Shown here piece by piece: positions 32,328 through 41,234 of a DNA stretch of 64,000 nt. Under the pieces are notes generated by a model, which was given only the letters and a program-made list of their open reading frames with translations, was not told the origin of the DNA and did not search any database. Origin of the DNA: an uncultured Lachnospiraceae bacterium (GTDB lineage: Bacteria > Bacillota > Clostridia > Lachnospirales > Lachnospiraceae); the NCBI GenBank assembly GCA_910584585.1, contig CAJUBP010000006.1, positions 28,880-92,879 of the forward strand. The letters run 5' to 3'. A program made the position numbers and the translations under genes. Within the stretch, counting starts at the first letter, position 1; each line of letters begins with the position of its first letter.

Positions 32328-34196
32328 ATGAGCTTAAACAAATCTCAGACAGAAGCGATCCAACATGCCGGCGGGCCCATGCTTGTATTAGCGGGCCCGG
32401 GGTCTGGGAAAACCACTGTCATCACACAACGGACCAAACATTTGATTGCCAGTCAGGGGATTGATCCATCCCGTATTCTTGTGATTACATTTACCAAAGC
32501 TGCCGCGTCAGAGATGAAGGAGCGTTTTCACCGCCTGATGGGGCCGAAGACTTATCCGGTTACCTTCGGCACCTTTCATGCCGTTTTTTTCCATATTCTG
32601 AAACATGCCTATGGATTTCACGGAGGCAATATTATCCGGGAAGAGCAGCGGTTTCAGTTTATGAAAGAAATTATCCAGAAAATGCGCCTGGAATACGAAG
32701 ATGAAAATGAATTTGCCGGAGATTTGCTGGGGGAAATTTCTCTGATGAAAAATACGGGGGCGTCTCTGGAACATTACTATTCCAAAAACTGCGGCAAAGA
32801 GATTTTTGAACAGATTTACCAAAGCTATGACAGCAGAATGAAGAAAAGCCGTCTGATCGATTTTGACGATATGCTGGTGTACTGCTATGAACTGTTTGAT
32901 CAGCGCAAAGACATCCTCTCGGCCTGGCAGAAGAAGTATCAGTATATTCTGATTGACGAATTTCAGGATATTAACCGCTTGCAGTTTGATATAGTAAAAA
33001 TGATGGCGCTGCCGGAGAATAACCTCTTTGTGGTGGGAGACGATGATCAGTCTATTTACCGGTTCCGGGGCGCGAAACCGGAACTGATGCTGGGATTTGA
33101 AAAGTCATACCCCACAGCCAAACGGGTGCTTTTGGATGTCAATTACCGTTCCTGCCCCTCTGTGGTAGAATCTTCCCTGCGGCTGATTTCCCACAATACG
33201 GAGCGGTTTGACAAAAAAATACAGCCGGGGAACTGCCAGATGGGCCGGAAAGCGAAACAGGGAGTGAAATATTTTCTTTGGGAGAGCCAGAAGGAAGAAA
33301 GCAAAGCCATCATTGAGCAGATACTGGCGGACTGCAGGGCAGGGGGAAGCTACAATGACTGTGCGGTGCTGTTTCGCACCAACACCCAGCCAAGGCAGTT
33401 TATGTCCCAGCTTATGGCGTATAATATTCCTTTCCGCACCAAAGACAATATTCCCAATCTCTATGAGCACTGGATTGCCAGGGACATTCTAACCTACATA
33501 CGGCTGGCGCAGGGAAGCCGCAGCCGGAAAGATTTTCTGCAGATCATGAACCGTCCCAACCGCTATATTACCAGAGACAGTCTGGAATACGATACCGTTG
33601 CCTTTGACGTCTGGGCAGAGTTTTTCTATGATAAAAAGCAGCATTGGGTGGCAGAGCGGATTGAACAGTTAGAGGGAGATCTGCGGGTACTGAGCAGAAC
33701 GGGGCCCTATGCCGCCATCAATTATATCCGCATGGGAATCGGCTATGAGGAATATCTGAGAAATTATGCCGAATACCGCAGAATCAGTGAGGATAACCTG
33801 ATAGAGGTACTGGACGAACTGCAGGAACAAGCCAGAGAGTTCCGCGCCTATGATGAATGGTTCGCCCACATGGAAGCATACACGAAAGAACTGCAGCGCC
33901 AGAAAAAACAGCAGGAAATGCTTGCGGAATGCCTTTCCCTTGCCACCCTTCACAGCGCAAAAGGGCTGGAATATAAAACCGTCCACATCCTGGATGTGAA
34001 TGAAGAACTGATGCCCTACAAAAAAGCCGTCCTGGACGCTGATTTGCAGGAGGAACGCCGGATGTTTTACGTAGGCGTTACCAGAGCCAAAGAAAATCTC
34101 TACATCCACAGCGTCAAGAAATACAATGGAAGAGAAGTGGACGTCTCACGTTTTGTAGAAGAAATGCAGAGGAATCCTGCTCCAAAACATGTCTGA
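32328..34196 (+). CDS. UvrD/Rep-family superfamily 1 helicase
   Basis: A 622-residue 3'-5' DNA helicase. Motifs in order: Q motif NKSQTEAIQ, I AGPGSGKTTVI, Ia TFTKAAASEMKER, II IDEFQDIN, III GDDDQSIYRFRGA, IV VNYRS, V TLHSAKGLEYKTV and VI RRMFYVGVTRAKENLYI. It is shorter than PcrA/UvrD (over 700 residues), lacking the C-terminal extension, so a symbol is not given. Insertions 1B and 2B are present but compact. It probably serves repair or conflict resolution and is co-transcribed with gltX. A bidirectional terminator follows. Confidence 0.9.
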   Translation: MSLNKSQTEAIQHAGGPMLVLAGPGSGKTTVITQRTKHLIASQGIDPSRILVITFTKAAASEMKERFHRLMGPKTYPVTFGTFHAVFFHILKHAYGFHGGNIIREEQRFQFMKEIIQKMRLEYEDENEFAGDLLGEISLMKNTGASLEHYYSKNCGKEIFEQIYQSYDSRMKKSRLIDFDDMLVYCYELFDQRKDILSAWQKKYQYILIDEFQDINRLQFDIVKMMALPENNLFVVGDDDQSIYRFRGAKPELMLGFEKSYPTAKRVLLDVNYRSCPSVVESSLRLISHNTERFDKKIQPGNCQMGRKAKQGVKYFLWESQKEESKAIIEQILADCRAGGSYNDCAVLFRTNTQPRQFMSQLMAYNIPFRTKDNIPNLYEHWIARDILTYIRLAQGSRSRKDFLQIMNRPNRYITRDSLEYDTVAFDVWAEFFYDKKQHWVAERIEQLEGDLRVLSRTGPYAAINYIRMGIGYEEYLRNYAEYRRISEDNLIEVLDELQEQAREFRAYDEWFAHMEAYTKELQRQKKQQEMLAECLSLATLHSAKGLEYKTVHILDVNEELMPYKKAVLDADLQEERRMFYVGVTRAKENLYIHSVKKYNGREVDVSRFVEEMQRNPAPKHV

Positions 34197-34245
34197 AATA
34201 TGTGCCGGCGCAAGCTGCAGCGAACCTTGTATATTTCGATACACA

Positions 34246-34296
34246 AAAACTGCAGGCTTGCCCAGTTTGTGCGAAAGGGCAGGCCCGCAGTTTTGT
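34246..34296. terminator. Bidirectional terminator between the helicase and DUF1292 genes
   Basis: Arms 34246-34263 and 34277-34294 pair over 18 bp with two G-U pairs (AAAACTGCAGGC with GCCCGCAGTTTT). A tracts on one side and T tracts on the other fit use from both strands between convergent genes. Confidence 0.82.
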
Positions 34297-34340
34297 CCGT
34301 CCAAAATAAAACATTCCTTGGGGACAACGCAGCTCATTGA

Positions 34341-34691
34341 TTATTCATCATCTTCCAGCAAGGCGTCCCATTCCGCCTCATCCAAAAGTTCATCAAAGCA
34401 GTCGGAAACCGCCTCAAATTCTTCTTCATCCTCAATATTTTCCAGAGAAGGATTGCCGTCGTCATCTTCAAAATAACGATAGATAAAGACTTCCCCCTCT
34501 TCATTGTCATTGCCCTCTTCATCCAGCGGAAGCAGCACAATGTAATCCTGATCCTCCATTTCAAAGATTGTCAAGATCCGGCATTCCACTTCGGAATCAT
34601 CGTCCATGGATAATGTGACGCGGATTTCATCACCGTCGTCGTCTGCCTCTAAGGCTTCCTGTAATGGCCGGGTATTTGGCTTGTTGCTCAT
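34341..34691 (-). CDS. DUF1292 domain protein
   Basis: A 116-residue, very acidic protein. The DUF1292 core (about residues 20-80) reads as alternating strands, with LTIFEMEDQDYIVLLPLDEEG and the later VFIYRYFEDDDGNPSLENI. Function of the family (B. subtilis YrzB relatives) is unknown. ATG 34691 follows GGAAAGGAG. It lies 15 bp after the HD-GYP gene, so the two form one unit. Confidence 0.85.
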   Translation of the reverse strand: MSNKPNTRPLQEALEADDDGDEIRVTLSMDDDSEVECRILTIFEMEDQDYIVLLPLDEEGNDNEEGEVFIYRYFEDDDGNPSLENIEDEEEFEAVSDCFDELLDEAEWDALLEDDE

Positions 34692-34706
34692 GCAGTGTCT
34701 CCTTTC

Positions 34707-35813
34707 CTATATAATAGCCTGAATATAGAGTTCAGGATGTGTGGACAGATCCAGATAGGTAACAGCGGCGGTGCTGACTACAGGGCGGGAAAGAAACTGC
34801 CGGTTGATCATAATAATCTTTCCGGAAGAACCGTCGTTTAACAGCACGGAGTTGCCGATATACGTATCAATAATATGATGCAGGAAAGGCAGCAGATATT
34901 TGGTTTCGTACCGATCAAACCCTTTCCGCTCGAACGTGGCGATGACTTCAAAGGGGCAGATACCCTTCCGATAGCAGCGGTTGCTGGTCATTGCGTCATA
35001 GACATCGGCGATGGCAACGATTTTGGCGAAGTCTGAAATAGTATCCCCTTTCCGTCCGGCAGGATAACCGGAACCGTCGCAGCGCTCATGGTGCATAAGG
35101 ACAGCAGAGCGGATCCGTTTATCTACCGGGCTGTTGCTGTCAGTCAGAATCTTCAGTCCAAGATTGGGATGTTCCTTTACATACCGGTACTCTTCCTCTG
35201 TTAAAGGCTCCGGCTTCGTAAGGATTTTGGGATCAATCAGGCATTTTCCGATATCATGGAGCAGCCCTGCCAGAGTCAGAGCTTCCAGATCTTCGCCGGT
35301 GATATCTACCCATTCTCCCAACATCCGGGAGATAATGGCCACATTGATGCAGTGGGCATAGGTAGTGTCGTCAATTTGGCGCATATTGTGCAGCATGTCA
35401 AAAACAGAAAGAGATGTCAGATGATTGGAATAGAGACTGCTGACCTGATTAAGAAGCGCATCGGGATCCAAAGGTTCTTTCTTATCGATTACTTGCTTGT
35501 AACAATCCTTCAGCATAGTGGTTTTCTTGTCATAATCCACTTTAAATTCATGGAATTTCCGGCTTTTCTTTACTTTCTGGGCATAAGTTTCCTGTTCTGC
35601 TTCCGGTGCGGAAGAGTCGTTGTCCAGCGAATCGTCGTTGATATCCTTTTCTGGAATAACCGTAATGCTTTCCACGCCATAAAATTCCAGATAAGTAATT
35701 TGCTGGGAAGTCAGTACGGTGTTTGCAGGGAAGAGAAGCTGCCCTGTCTTACTGTACACGGGTTCGGCAGTCACCATTCCTGCGGACAGATCTTTTGTAG
35801 CTGTTTTTATCAT
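34707..35813 (-). CDS. HD-GYP domain protein, probable cyclic-dinucleotide phosphodiesterase
   Basis: A 368-residue protein. After an N-terminal module of about 120 residues (DUF3391-like, beginning MIKTATKDLSAGMV) comes an HD-GYP domain with HCINVAIISRML, the metal-binding HDIGK, MHHERCDGSGYP and IVAIADVYDAMTS, all key residues kept. HD-GYP enzymes degrade c-di-GMP or related dinucleotides. The frame extends to 35870, but ATG 35813 follows AAAGGGGGAAA and is preferred. No sensor or membrane segment is present. A link to motility, whose genes lie elsewhere in this window, is only a suggestion. Confidence 0.87.
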   Translation of the reverse strand: MIKTATKDLSAGMVTAEPVYSKTGQLLFPANTVLTSQQITYLEFYGVESITVIPEKDINDDSLDNDSSAPEAEQETYAQKVKKSRKFHEFKVDYDKKTTMLKDCYKQVIDKKEPLDPDALLNQVSSLYSNHLTSLSVFDMLHNMRQIDDTTYAHCINVAIISRMLGEWVDITGEDLEALTLAGLLHDIGKCLIDPKILTKPEPLTEEEYRYVKEHPNLGLKILTDSNSPVDKRIRSAVLMHHERCDGSGYPAGRKGDTISDFAKIVAIADVYDAMTSNRCYRKGICPFEVIATFERKGFDRYETKYLLPFLHHIIDTYIGNSVLLNDGSSGKIIMINRQFLSRPVVSTAAVTYLDLSTHPELYIQAII

Positions 35814-35948
35814 TATGGTTTCCCCCTTTATTGTGACAGCAGCAGATTCCCGTTTGAAGAGCCCTGTCATATAATATCTGATTCCATTAGAAATAGCATA
35901 TCATATGCTGAGAAAAATTTCTACTGTGAGATAAAAAAATTCATAATT

Positions 35949-35993
35949 TTTGATTGACAAAGGCTTTTTTTGTGATATACTTTGATTATCAAA
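35949..35993 (+). promoter_or_regulatory. FAS operon promoter with two FabT-like palindromes
   Basis: The promoter is TTGACA (35954-35959), 16 bp, TATACT (35976-35981), with TGA extending the -10. TTTGATTATCAAA (35981-35993) is a perfect 13-bp palindrome at the expected start of transcription. A related TTTGATTGACAAA (35949-35961) covers the -35. The palindrome resembles the FabT (MarR-family) operator of streptococcal fatty-acid operons. No regulator gene lies beside it. Confidence 0.72.
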
Positions 35994-36023
35994 ATATTTG
36001 AGAATTAAAAGGAGATTATAGAA

Positions 36024-36254
36024 ATGTTTGAAAGAATGAAAGAAATTATTGCAGAGCAGTTAAGCGCAGAGGCAGATGGAATTACCCTGGAAACCTCCTT
36101 TAAGGATGACCTGGGCGCAGACTCCCTGGATTTGTTTGAACTGGTAATGGCATTGGAAGATGAGTATTCTGTGGAAATCCCTTCCGAAGATCTGGAGAAG
36201 CTTGCAACCGTGGGAGATGTGGTAGAATATTTGAAAGAAAAAGGTGTGGAATAA
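36024..36254 (+). CDS. acpP: Acyl carrier protein
   Basis: A 76-residue acidic four-helix carrier. DDLGADSLDLFELVMALEDEY contains the Ser of the DSL motif (about residue 36) that takes the 4'-phosphopantetheine arm. AAAAGGAG precedes the ATG. It is the first gene of the fatty-acid operon and carries the growing acyl chain for FabD, FabF, FabG, FabZ and FabK. Confidence 0.96.
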   Translation: MFERMKEIIAEQLSAEADGITLETSFKDDLGADSLDLFELVMALEDEYSVEIPSEDLEKLATVGDVVEYLKEKGVE

Positions 36255-36257
36255 GAG

Positions 36258-37193
36258 ATGGCGCAGTTTAAAACAAGAATTACAGATCTCTTGCAGATAG
36301 AAGTTCCTGTGATTCAGGGAGGAATGGCATGGGTGGCAGAGCATCATCTGGCAGCAGCGGTATCTGCCGCCGGCGGCCTTGGAATTATCGGCGCTGCCAA
36401 TGCCCCTGCAGACTGGGTAAGAGACGAAATCCGTAAGGCAAGAGAACTGACAGAGAAACCAATCGGAGTAAATGTCATGCTTTTAAGCCCCTATGCAGAG
36501 GAAGTGGCTAAGGTGCTTGTGGAAGAGAGAGTTCCGGTGATTACCACAGGGGCAGGAAATCCCGGTAAATATATGGAAATGTGGAAAGCAGCCGGAGCGA
36601 AAGTGATTCCAGTAGTGGCAAGCGTGGCGCTGGCAAGGATGATGGAGCGCGGCGGCGCGGACGCAGTGATAGCGGAAGGAACGGAATCCGGCGGCCATAT
36701 CGGCGCTGCCACTACCATGACGTTGGTGCCCCAGGTTGCGGACGCAGTTACAGTGCCGGTGATAGCAGCCGGCGGAATCGGCGACGGACGCGGCATGGCA
36801 GCGGCCTTTATGCTTGGAGCTGAGGCAGTGCAGCTTGGAACCAGGTTTGTGGTGGCCAAAGAATCGATCTGTCATCCGAATTATAAAGAGCGGATTATTA
36901 AGGCCAAAGATATTGATTCCGCAGTGACAGGGAGAAGCCATGGGCATCCCATCCGTCAGCTCCGCAACCAGATGACAAAGGAATACATACAGAAAGAACA
37001 GGAAGGCGTCCCCTTTGAGGAACTGGAGCTTTTAACGGTAGGTTCCCTGCGCAATGCGGTGATAGAGGGAGATGTGAAACACGGAACTGTGATGGCAGGG
37101 CAGATTGCGGGAATGATCAAGAAAGAGCAGACCTGTCAGGAGATTGTAGAAGAAATTGTGAGAGAAGCACAGAATTTGATGCAAGGAGTATAA
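36258..37193 (+). CDS. fabK: Enoyl-ACP reductase II (FabK)
   Basis: An FMN-dependent enoyl-ACP reductase carrying out the last step of each elongation round. The 311-residue TIM barrel starts with the family pattern LLQIEVPVIQGGMAWV and contains VVEERVPVITTGAGNPG-like segments, the HIGAATTM region around the catalytic His of EGTESGGHIG, and the FMN phosphate site AAGGIGDGRGMAAAF followed by LGAEAVQLGTRF. It lies 3 bp after acpP. The presence of FabK in place of FabI predicts natural triclosan resistance. Confidence 0.93.
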   Translation: MAQFKTRITDLLQIEVPVIQGGMAWVAEHHLAAAVSAAGGLGIIGAANAPADWVRDEIRKARELTEKPIGVNVMLLSPYAEEVAKVLVEERVPVITTGAGNPGKYMEMWKAAGAKVIPVVASVALARMMERGGADAVIAEGTESGGHIGAATTMTLVPQVADAVTVPVIAAGGIGDGRGMAAAFMLGAEAVQLGTRFVVAKESICHPNYKERIIKAKDIDSAVTGRSHGHPIRQLRNQMTKEYIQKEQEGVPFEELELLTVGSLRNAVIEGDVKHGTVMAGQIAGMIKKEQTCQEIVEEIVREAQNLMQGV

Positions 37194-37194
37194 G

Positions 37195-38127
37195 ATGAGA
37201 AAAATTGCGTTTATTTTTCCAGGCCAGGGGGCTCAGTACACTGGCATGGGAAGAGATTTTTATGAGAATTTTGACAGGGCAAAAGAAGTTTTTGCCATTG
37301 CAGGGAAAGTATCCGGCAGATCCATGGAGGAACTGATTTTCCGGGAAAACGAAGATCTTCATATTACAAAATATACACAGATTGCAATGCTGACAGTGGA
37401 ACTTGCCATTTTAAGAGTACTGGAAGAAAAAGGCGTGACCTCTTTTGTAAATGCAGGTTTAAGTTTAGGAGAATACGCGGCATTGACAGCTTCCGGCGGA
37501 TTGAGTATCCGCGATGCTCTGGAACTTGTGGTAAAGCGCGGAAAGTTTATGCAGGAAGCGGTTCCCGCAGGCGGAGCCATGACGGCCGTGATGGGCCTTG
37601 AAGCAGAGACAGTGGAGCGGATTTGCGAAGAGACAAAAGGAATCGTATCTGTGGCAAATTACAACTGTCCGGGACAGATTGTAATCAGCGGAGAAGAAAA
37701 GGCTGTCGGCCAGGCGGCAGAGAAGATGAAAGAAGCCGGCGCAAAACGCTGCATGCCCTTAAAAGTCAGCGGGCCTTTCCACACCAGTATGCTGGAAGAA
37801 GCCGGAAAGAAACTGGCAGAGGAATTAGAGCATGTGGCGGTGGGAGAGCTTACTGCCCCTTATATCTCCAACGTGACAGCAGAATATGTGCTGGATCGGG
37901 AAGAAGTGAAGGGACTGCTGCAGCGGCAGATTTCTTCTCCGGTACGCTGGCAGCAGAGCATAGAATTGATGGCGGCAGAAGGCGTGGATACCTTTATTGA
38001 GATCGGGCCGAAGAAAACACTGTCCGGTTTTCTGAAAAAAATTGTGCCCCAGCTTGACAGCTATCATGTGGAAACTGTGGAAGATATGGAGAAGCTTCTG
38101 GAAATACTGAAAACAGATGTGAAATAG
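37195..38127 (+). CDS. fabD: Malonyl-CoA:ACP transacylase
   Basis: FabD loads malonyl groups on ACP. The 310-residue protein has the start FIFPGQGAQYTGMG, the nucleophile Ser90 in AGLSLGEYAAL, QEAVPAGGAMTAVMG, the catalytic His in SGPFHTSML and the C-terminal EIGPKKTLSGF. The usual GHSxG around the nucleophile reads GLSLG, with His replaced by Leu. Only one base separates fabK and fabD. Confidence 0.94.
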   Translation: MRKIAFIFPGQGAQYTGMGRDFYENFDRAKEVFAIAGKVSGRSMEELIFRENEDLHITKYTQIAMLTVELAILRVLEEKGVTSFVNAGLSLGEYAALTASGGLSIRDALELVVKRGKFMQEAVPAGGAMTAVMGLEAETVERICEETKGIVSVANYNCPGQIVISGEEKAVGQAAEKMKEAGAKRCMPLKVSGPFHTSMLEEAGKKLAEELEHVAVGELTAPYISNVTAEYVLDREEVKGLLQRQISSPVRWQQSIELMAAEGVDTFIEIGPKKTLSGFLKKIVPQLDSYHVETVEDMEKLLEILKTDVK

Positions 38128-38143
38128 GGAGGCTGGAATTTGT

Positions 38144-38887
38144 ATGAGGTTAGAAGGAAAGACAGCTTTGGTTACCGGAGCTTCCCGAGGCATCGGCAAG
38201 GCCATCGCCTTGAAGCTGGCCCAAGAGGGAGCTATGGTAATTGTGAATTATAACGGTTCCAAAGAGGCAGCCCAGCAGGTGGCGGCCGAAATCATGGAAA
38301 AGGGCGGCAAAGCGGAAGTCTTTGGGTGCAGCGTGTCGGATCCCCAGGCGGTGGAAGCTATGATGAAGCAGATTATCTCAGAGCGCAAGCGTCTGGATAT
38401 TTTGGTGAACAATGCCGGAATTACCAGAGATAACCTGATTCTTAAAATGAAAGAAGAAGAATTTGACGCAGTGTTGGATACGAATTTAAAGGGCGTATTC
38501 CATACCTCCAAACATGCGGCAAGACAGATGTTAAAGCAGAAATCAGGATGTATCGTAAATATTTCCTCCATTTCCGGTATTTTGGGCAATCCGGGCCAGA
38601 CCAATTATGCCGCTTCCAAGGCAGGAGTCATCGGATTTACCAAGTCTTTGGCCAGGGAGCTGGCCTCCAGGGAAATCCGCGTCAACGCGGTGGCGCCCGG
38701 TTTTATTGAGACAGAGATGACAGAGAAGCTGCCGGATTCAGCCCTGGAGGCCGGCAAAGCCCAGATTCCTTTCGGACGGTTCGGCAAAGCCCAAGAGGTG
38801 GCGGAGGCGGTTTGCTTTTTGGTTTCTGAGGAAGCTTCTTATATTACCGGCCAGGTATTGCAGGTAGACGGCGGCATGGGAATGTAG
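38144..38887 (+). CDS. fabG: 3-oxoacyl-ACP reductase
   Basis: An NADPH-dependent short-chain dehydrogenase of 247 residues that reduces beta-ketoacyl-ACP. It has the cofactor motif TGASRGIGKAIA, NNAGITRDNL, the catalytic Ser in NISSISGI and YxxxK in YAASKAG, then APGFIETEMTEKLP and the terminal GQVLQVDGGMGM. GGGAGG precedes the ATG. It sits between fabD and fabF. Confidence 0.95.
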   Translation: MRLEGKTALVTGASRGIGKAIALKLAQEGAMVIVNYNGSKEAAQQVAAEIMEKGGKAEVFGCSVSDPQAVEAMMKQIISERKRLDILVNNAGITRDNLILKMKEEEFDAVLDTNLKGVFHTSKHAARQMLKQKSGCIVNISSISGILGNPGQTNYAASKAGVIGFTKSLARELASREIRVNAVAPGFIETEMTEKLPDSALEAGKAQIPFGRFGKAQEVAEAVCFLVSEEASYITGQVLQVDGGMGM

Positions 38888-38958
38888 GGCTGCAGCAATG
38901 ACCAGATTCCGGGAAGATGCGGTATTGCGGACAGGCGGCGGCCAGGGAAGGAGAGAGA

Positions 38959-40200
38959 ATGAAGAGAGTTGTAGTTACCGGCATGGGCGCCATTACGCCC
39001 ATTGGATTAAATACAGAAGAGTTTTGGGAAAGCTTGAGGGAAGGGAAAACAGGATTTGGCGAGATCACCCAGTTTGACACTGCCGAGTTCAAAGTAAAAG
39101 TGGCGGCAAGCGTTAAAGGCTTTGAAGGAAAAAATTATATGGATGTGAAATCAGCCAAACGTATGGAATTGTTCTGCCAGTACGCCGTTGCGGCGGCAAA
39201 AGAAGCATTGGAGCAGTCCGGCATTCAGATGGAGCAGGAAGATCCTTACCGGGTAGGCTGCGCCATCGGTTCCGGCGTGGGAAGTCTGCAGGCTTTAGAA
39301 CGGGAGCACAAAAAATTGCTGGATCGGGGGCCGGGCAGAATCAATCCTCTGCTGGTTCCTTTGATGATTACCAATATGGCGGCAGGCAATGTCTCCATCC
39401 AATTTGGATTAAAAGGAAAAAGCCTGAATGTGGTAACCGCCTGCGCCACCGGCACCCACTCCATCGGAGAGGCGTTCCGCACCATTCAGGCAGGAGATGC
39501 GGACGTGATGGTGGCCGGCGGGACGGAAAGTTCCATCACTCCCATTGGAATCGGCGGATTTACGGCATTGACCGCATTATCTTCCAGCAATGATGTGAAC
39601 CGATGTTCCATTCCCTTTGACAAAGACCGCAGTGGATTTGTGATGGGAGAGGGAGCCGGCATTGTGGTATTGGAAGAATTAGAACATGCCAGAAAGCGGG
39701 GCGCTCATATTCTGGCGGAACTGGCAGGATACGGAGCCACCAGCGACGCTTATCACATTACTTCTCCGGCAGAAGACGGCATGGGGGCGGCTGTGGCCAT
39801 GAAGAATGCTGTCAGGGACGCAGGAGTGTCGCCGGAAGAAATAGAATATATCAATGCCCATGGAACCAGCACCCACCACAACGATCTGTTTGAGACAAGA
39901 GCCATCAAACTGGCCTTTGGGGAACATGCGTATCAGATGAAAATCAATTCCACCAAATCCATGATCGGGCATCTGCTGGGAGCAGCCGGCGCAGTGGAAG
40001 TCATCGCCTGCATTCTGCAGATGCAGCATGACTATATCCACGCAACTGTGGGACTGCAGGAATCTGAAGAAGAATTAGATCTGGATTATATGAAAGGAAA
40101 TGGAATAGACAAAAAATTTAATTATGCTTTAACAAATTCACTGGGATTTGGCGGGCATAATGCCAGCCTCCTTTTGAAAAAGTTTGAAGAACAGGAGTAA
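38959..40200 (+). CDS. fabF: Beta-ketoacyl-ACP synthase II
   Basis: The elongating condensing enzyme, 413 residues. The nucleophile Cys lies in VTACATGTHSIGEA, the two catalytic His in NAHGTSTHHND and KSMIGHLLGAAGAVE, and the end is NSLGFGGHNASLLLKKF. The frame opens at 38917, but ATG 38959 follows AAGGAGAGAG and begins MKRVVVTGMGAITPIG. No fabH is present in this operon, so initiation must use a gene elsewhere. Confidence 0.95.
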   Translation: MKRVVVTGMGAITPIGLNTEEFWESLREGKTGFGEITQFDTAEFKVKVAASVKGFEGKNYMDVKSAKRMELFCQYAVAAAKEALEQSGIQMEQEDPYRVGCAIGSGVGSLQALEREHKKLLDRGPGRINPLLVPLMITNMAAGNVSIQFGLKGKSLNVVTACATGTHSIGEAFRTIQAGDADVMVAGGTESSITPIGIGGFTALTALSSSNDVNRCSIPFDKDRSGFVMGEGAGIVVLEELEHARKRGAHILAELAGYGATSDAYHITSPAEDGMGAAVAMKNAVRDAGVSPEEIEYINAHGTSTHHNDLFETRAIKLAFGEHAYQMKINSTKSMIGHLLGAAGAVEVIACILQMQHDYIHATVGLQESEEELDLDYMKGNGIDKKFNYALTNSLGFGGHNASLLLKKFEEQE

Positions 40201-40204
40201 CGAT

Positions 40205-40660
40205 ATGGAATTTGATAATCTTGTGAAATTAATACAGGCAGTTTCCGAATCTGAACTGACCCGATTCTCTTACGAAGAAAACGGGGTTTCCATTTCCATG
40301 AAAAAGGATAAGAAGCAGAAGCTGGTCACCATCAATAATGTGGCGGAAACAGCGGGCAGCGGACTTCCGGTTCTTACAGCGGCAGAAGCGCCGGCGGGAA
40401 ACGCCGATATCAGCGGCCAGGCAGAAGGAAATATTGTAAAATCTCCCCTGGTGGGCACCTTCTACAGCGCCCCTGATCCGGAATCCGAGCCCTTTGTGAA
40501 GGTGGGAGATCCTGTGTCCAAAGGCCAGGTGCTTGGAATTGTGGAAGCGATGAAACTGATGAATGAGATTGAGAGTGATTACGACGGAATCGTCAGGCAG
40601 ATTCTGGTCTCTAATGAAGATGTGATTGAATACGGCCAGCCGCTGTTCGTCATTGGATAG
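40205..40660 (+). CDS. accB: Biotin carboxyl carrier protein of acetyl-CoA carboxylase
   Basis: The 151-residue carrier has an N-terminal helical segment (MEFDNLVKLIQAVSESELT), a flexible Ala/Gly linker and a C-terminal biotinyl domain (about residues 75-151). The biotin-accepting Lys sits in VEAMKLMNEI. ATG 40205 follows GGAGTAACG; the frame is open from 40184 within fabF. Confidence 0.94.
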   Translation: MEFDNLVKLIQAVSESELTRFSYEENGVSISMKKDKKQKLVTINNVAETAGSGLPVLTAAEAPAGNADISGQAEGNIVKSPLVGTFYSAPDPESEPFVKVGDPVSKGQVLGIVEAMKLMNEIESDYDGIVRQILVSNEDVIEYGQPLFVIG

Positions 40661-40710
40661 CTTTTCATTTCAGGAAAATCAGATCATATATGAAATCAGG
40701 AGGGACTGTT

Positions 40711-41139
40711 ATGTCATTGATGGGAACCAGGGAGATTATGGAAATTATTCCTCATCGCCAGCCGTTTTTGCTGATCGATACCATAGAAGAGTTAGAACCG
40801 GGGAAGCGGGCGGTCGGAAAGAAATGCGTTACCTATAACGAACCGTTTTTTGCCGGCCATTTTCCGGGGGAACCGGTTATGCCGGGCGTGCTGATTGTAG
40901 AAGCGCTGGCCCAGACCGGAGCGGTTGCCATTTTGAGCCAGCCGGATTTTAAGGGGAAGACTGCCTATTTCGGAGCCATCAACAATGCCCGATTTAAGCA
41001 GAAGGTAGTCCCGGGAGATGTGCTGACGCTGGAGCTGGAAATCGTAAAGCAAAAAGGGCCGGTAGGCATGGGAAGCGCAAAGGCGATGGTAGACGGGAAA
41101 GTGGCCGTAACTGCAGAACTTACCTTTGCCGTGAATTAG
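40711..41139 (+). CDS. fabZ: 3-hydroxyacyl-ACP dehydratase
   Basis: A hot-dog fold dehydratase of 142 residues. It shows IIPHRQPFLLIDTI, the catalytic His of AGHFPGEPVMPGVL and the Glu of LIVEALAQTGA. ATG 40711 has AGGAGGGA seven bases upstream, so it is preferred to ATG 40690. A 95-bp gap without clear signals separates it from accC. Confidence 0.94.
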   Translation: MSLMGTREIMEIIPHRQPFLLIDTIEELEPGKRAVGKKCVTYNEPFFAGHFPGEPVMPGVLIVEALAQTGAVAILSQPDFKGKTAYFGAINNARFKQKVVPGDVLTLELEIVKQKGPVGMGSAKAMVDGKVAVTAELTFAVN

Positions 41140-41234
41140 CCTTTGCCAGGATTAGCCCGAATTTTCATTGGCTTAAGGACTGCCTGTGAAAAGCGTAGGC
41201 TATATAAAAATGAAAAGTTAAAGGAGCATTTCAT

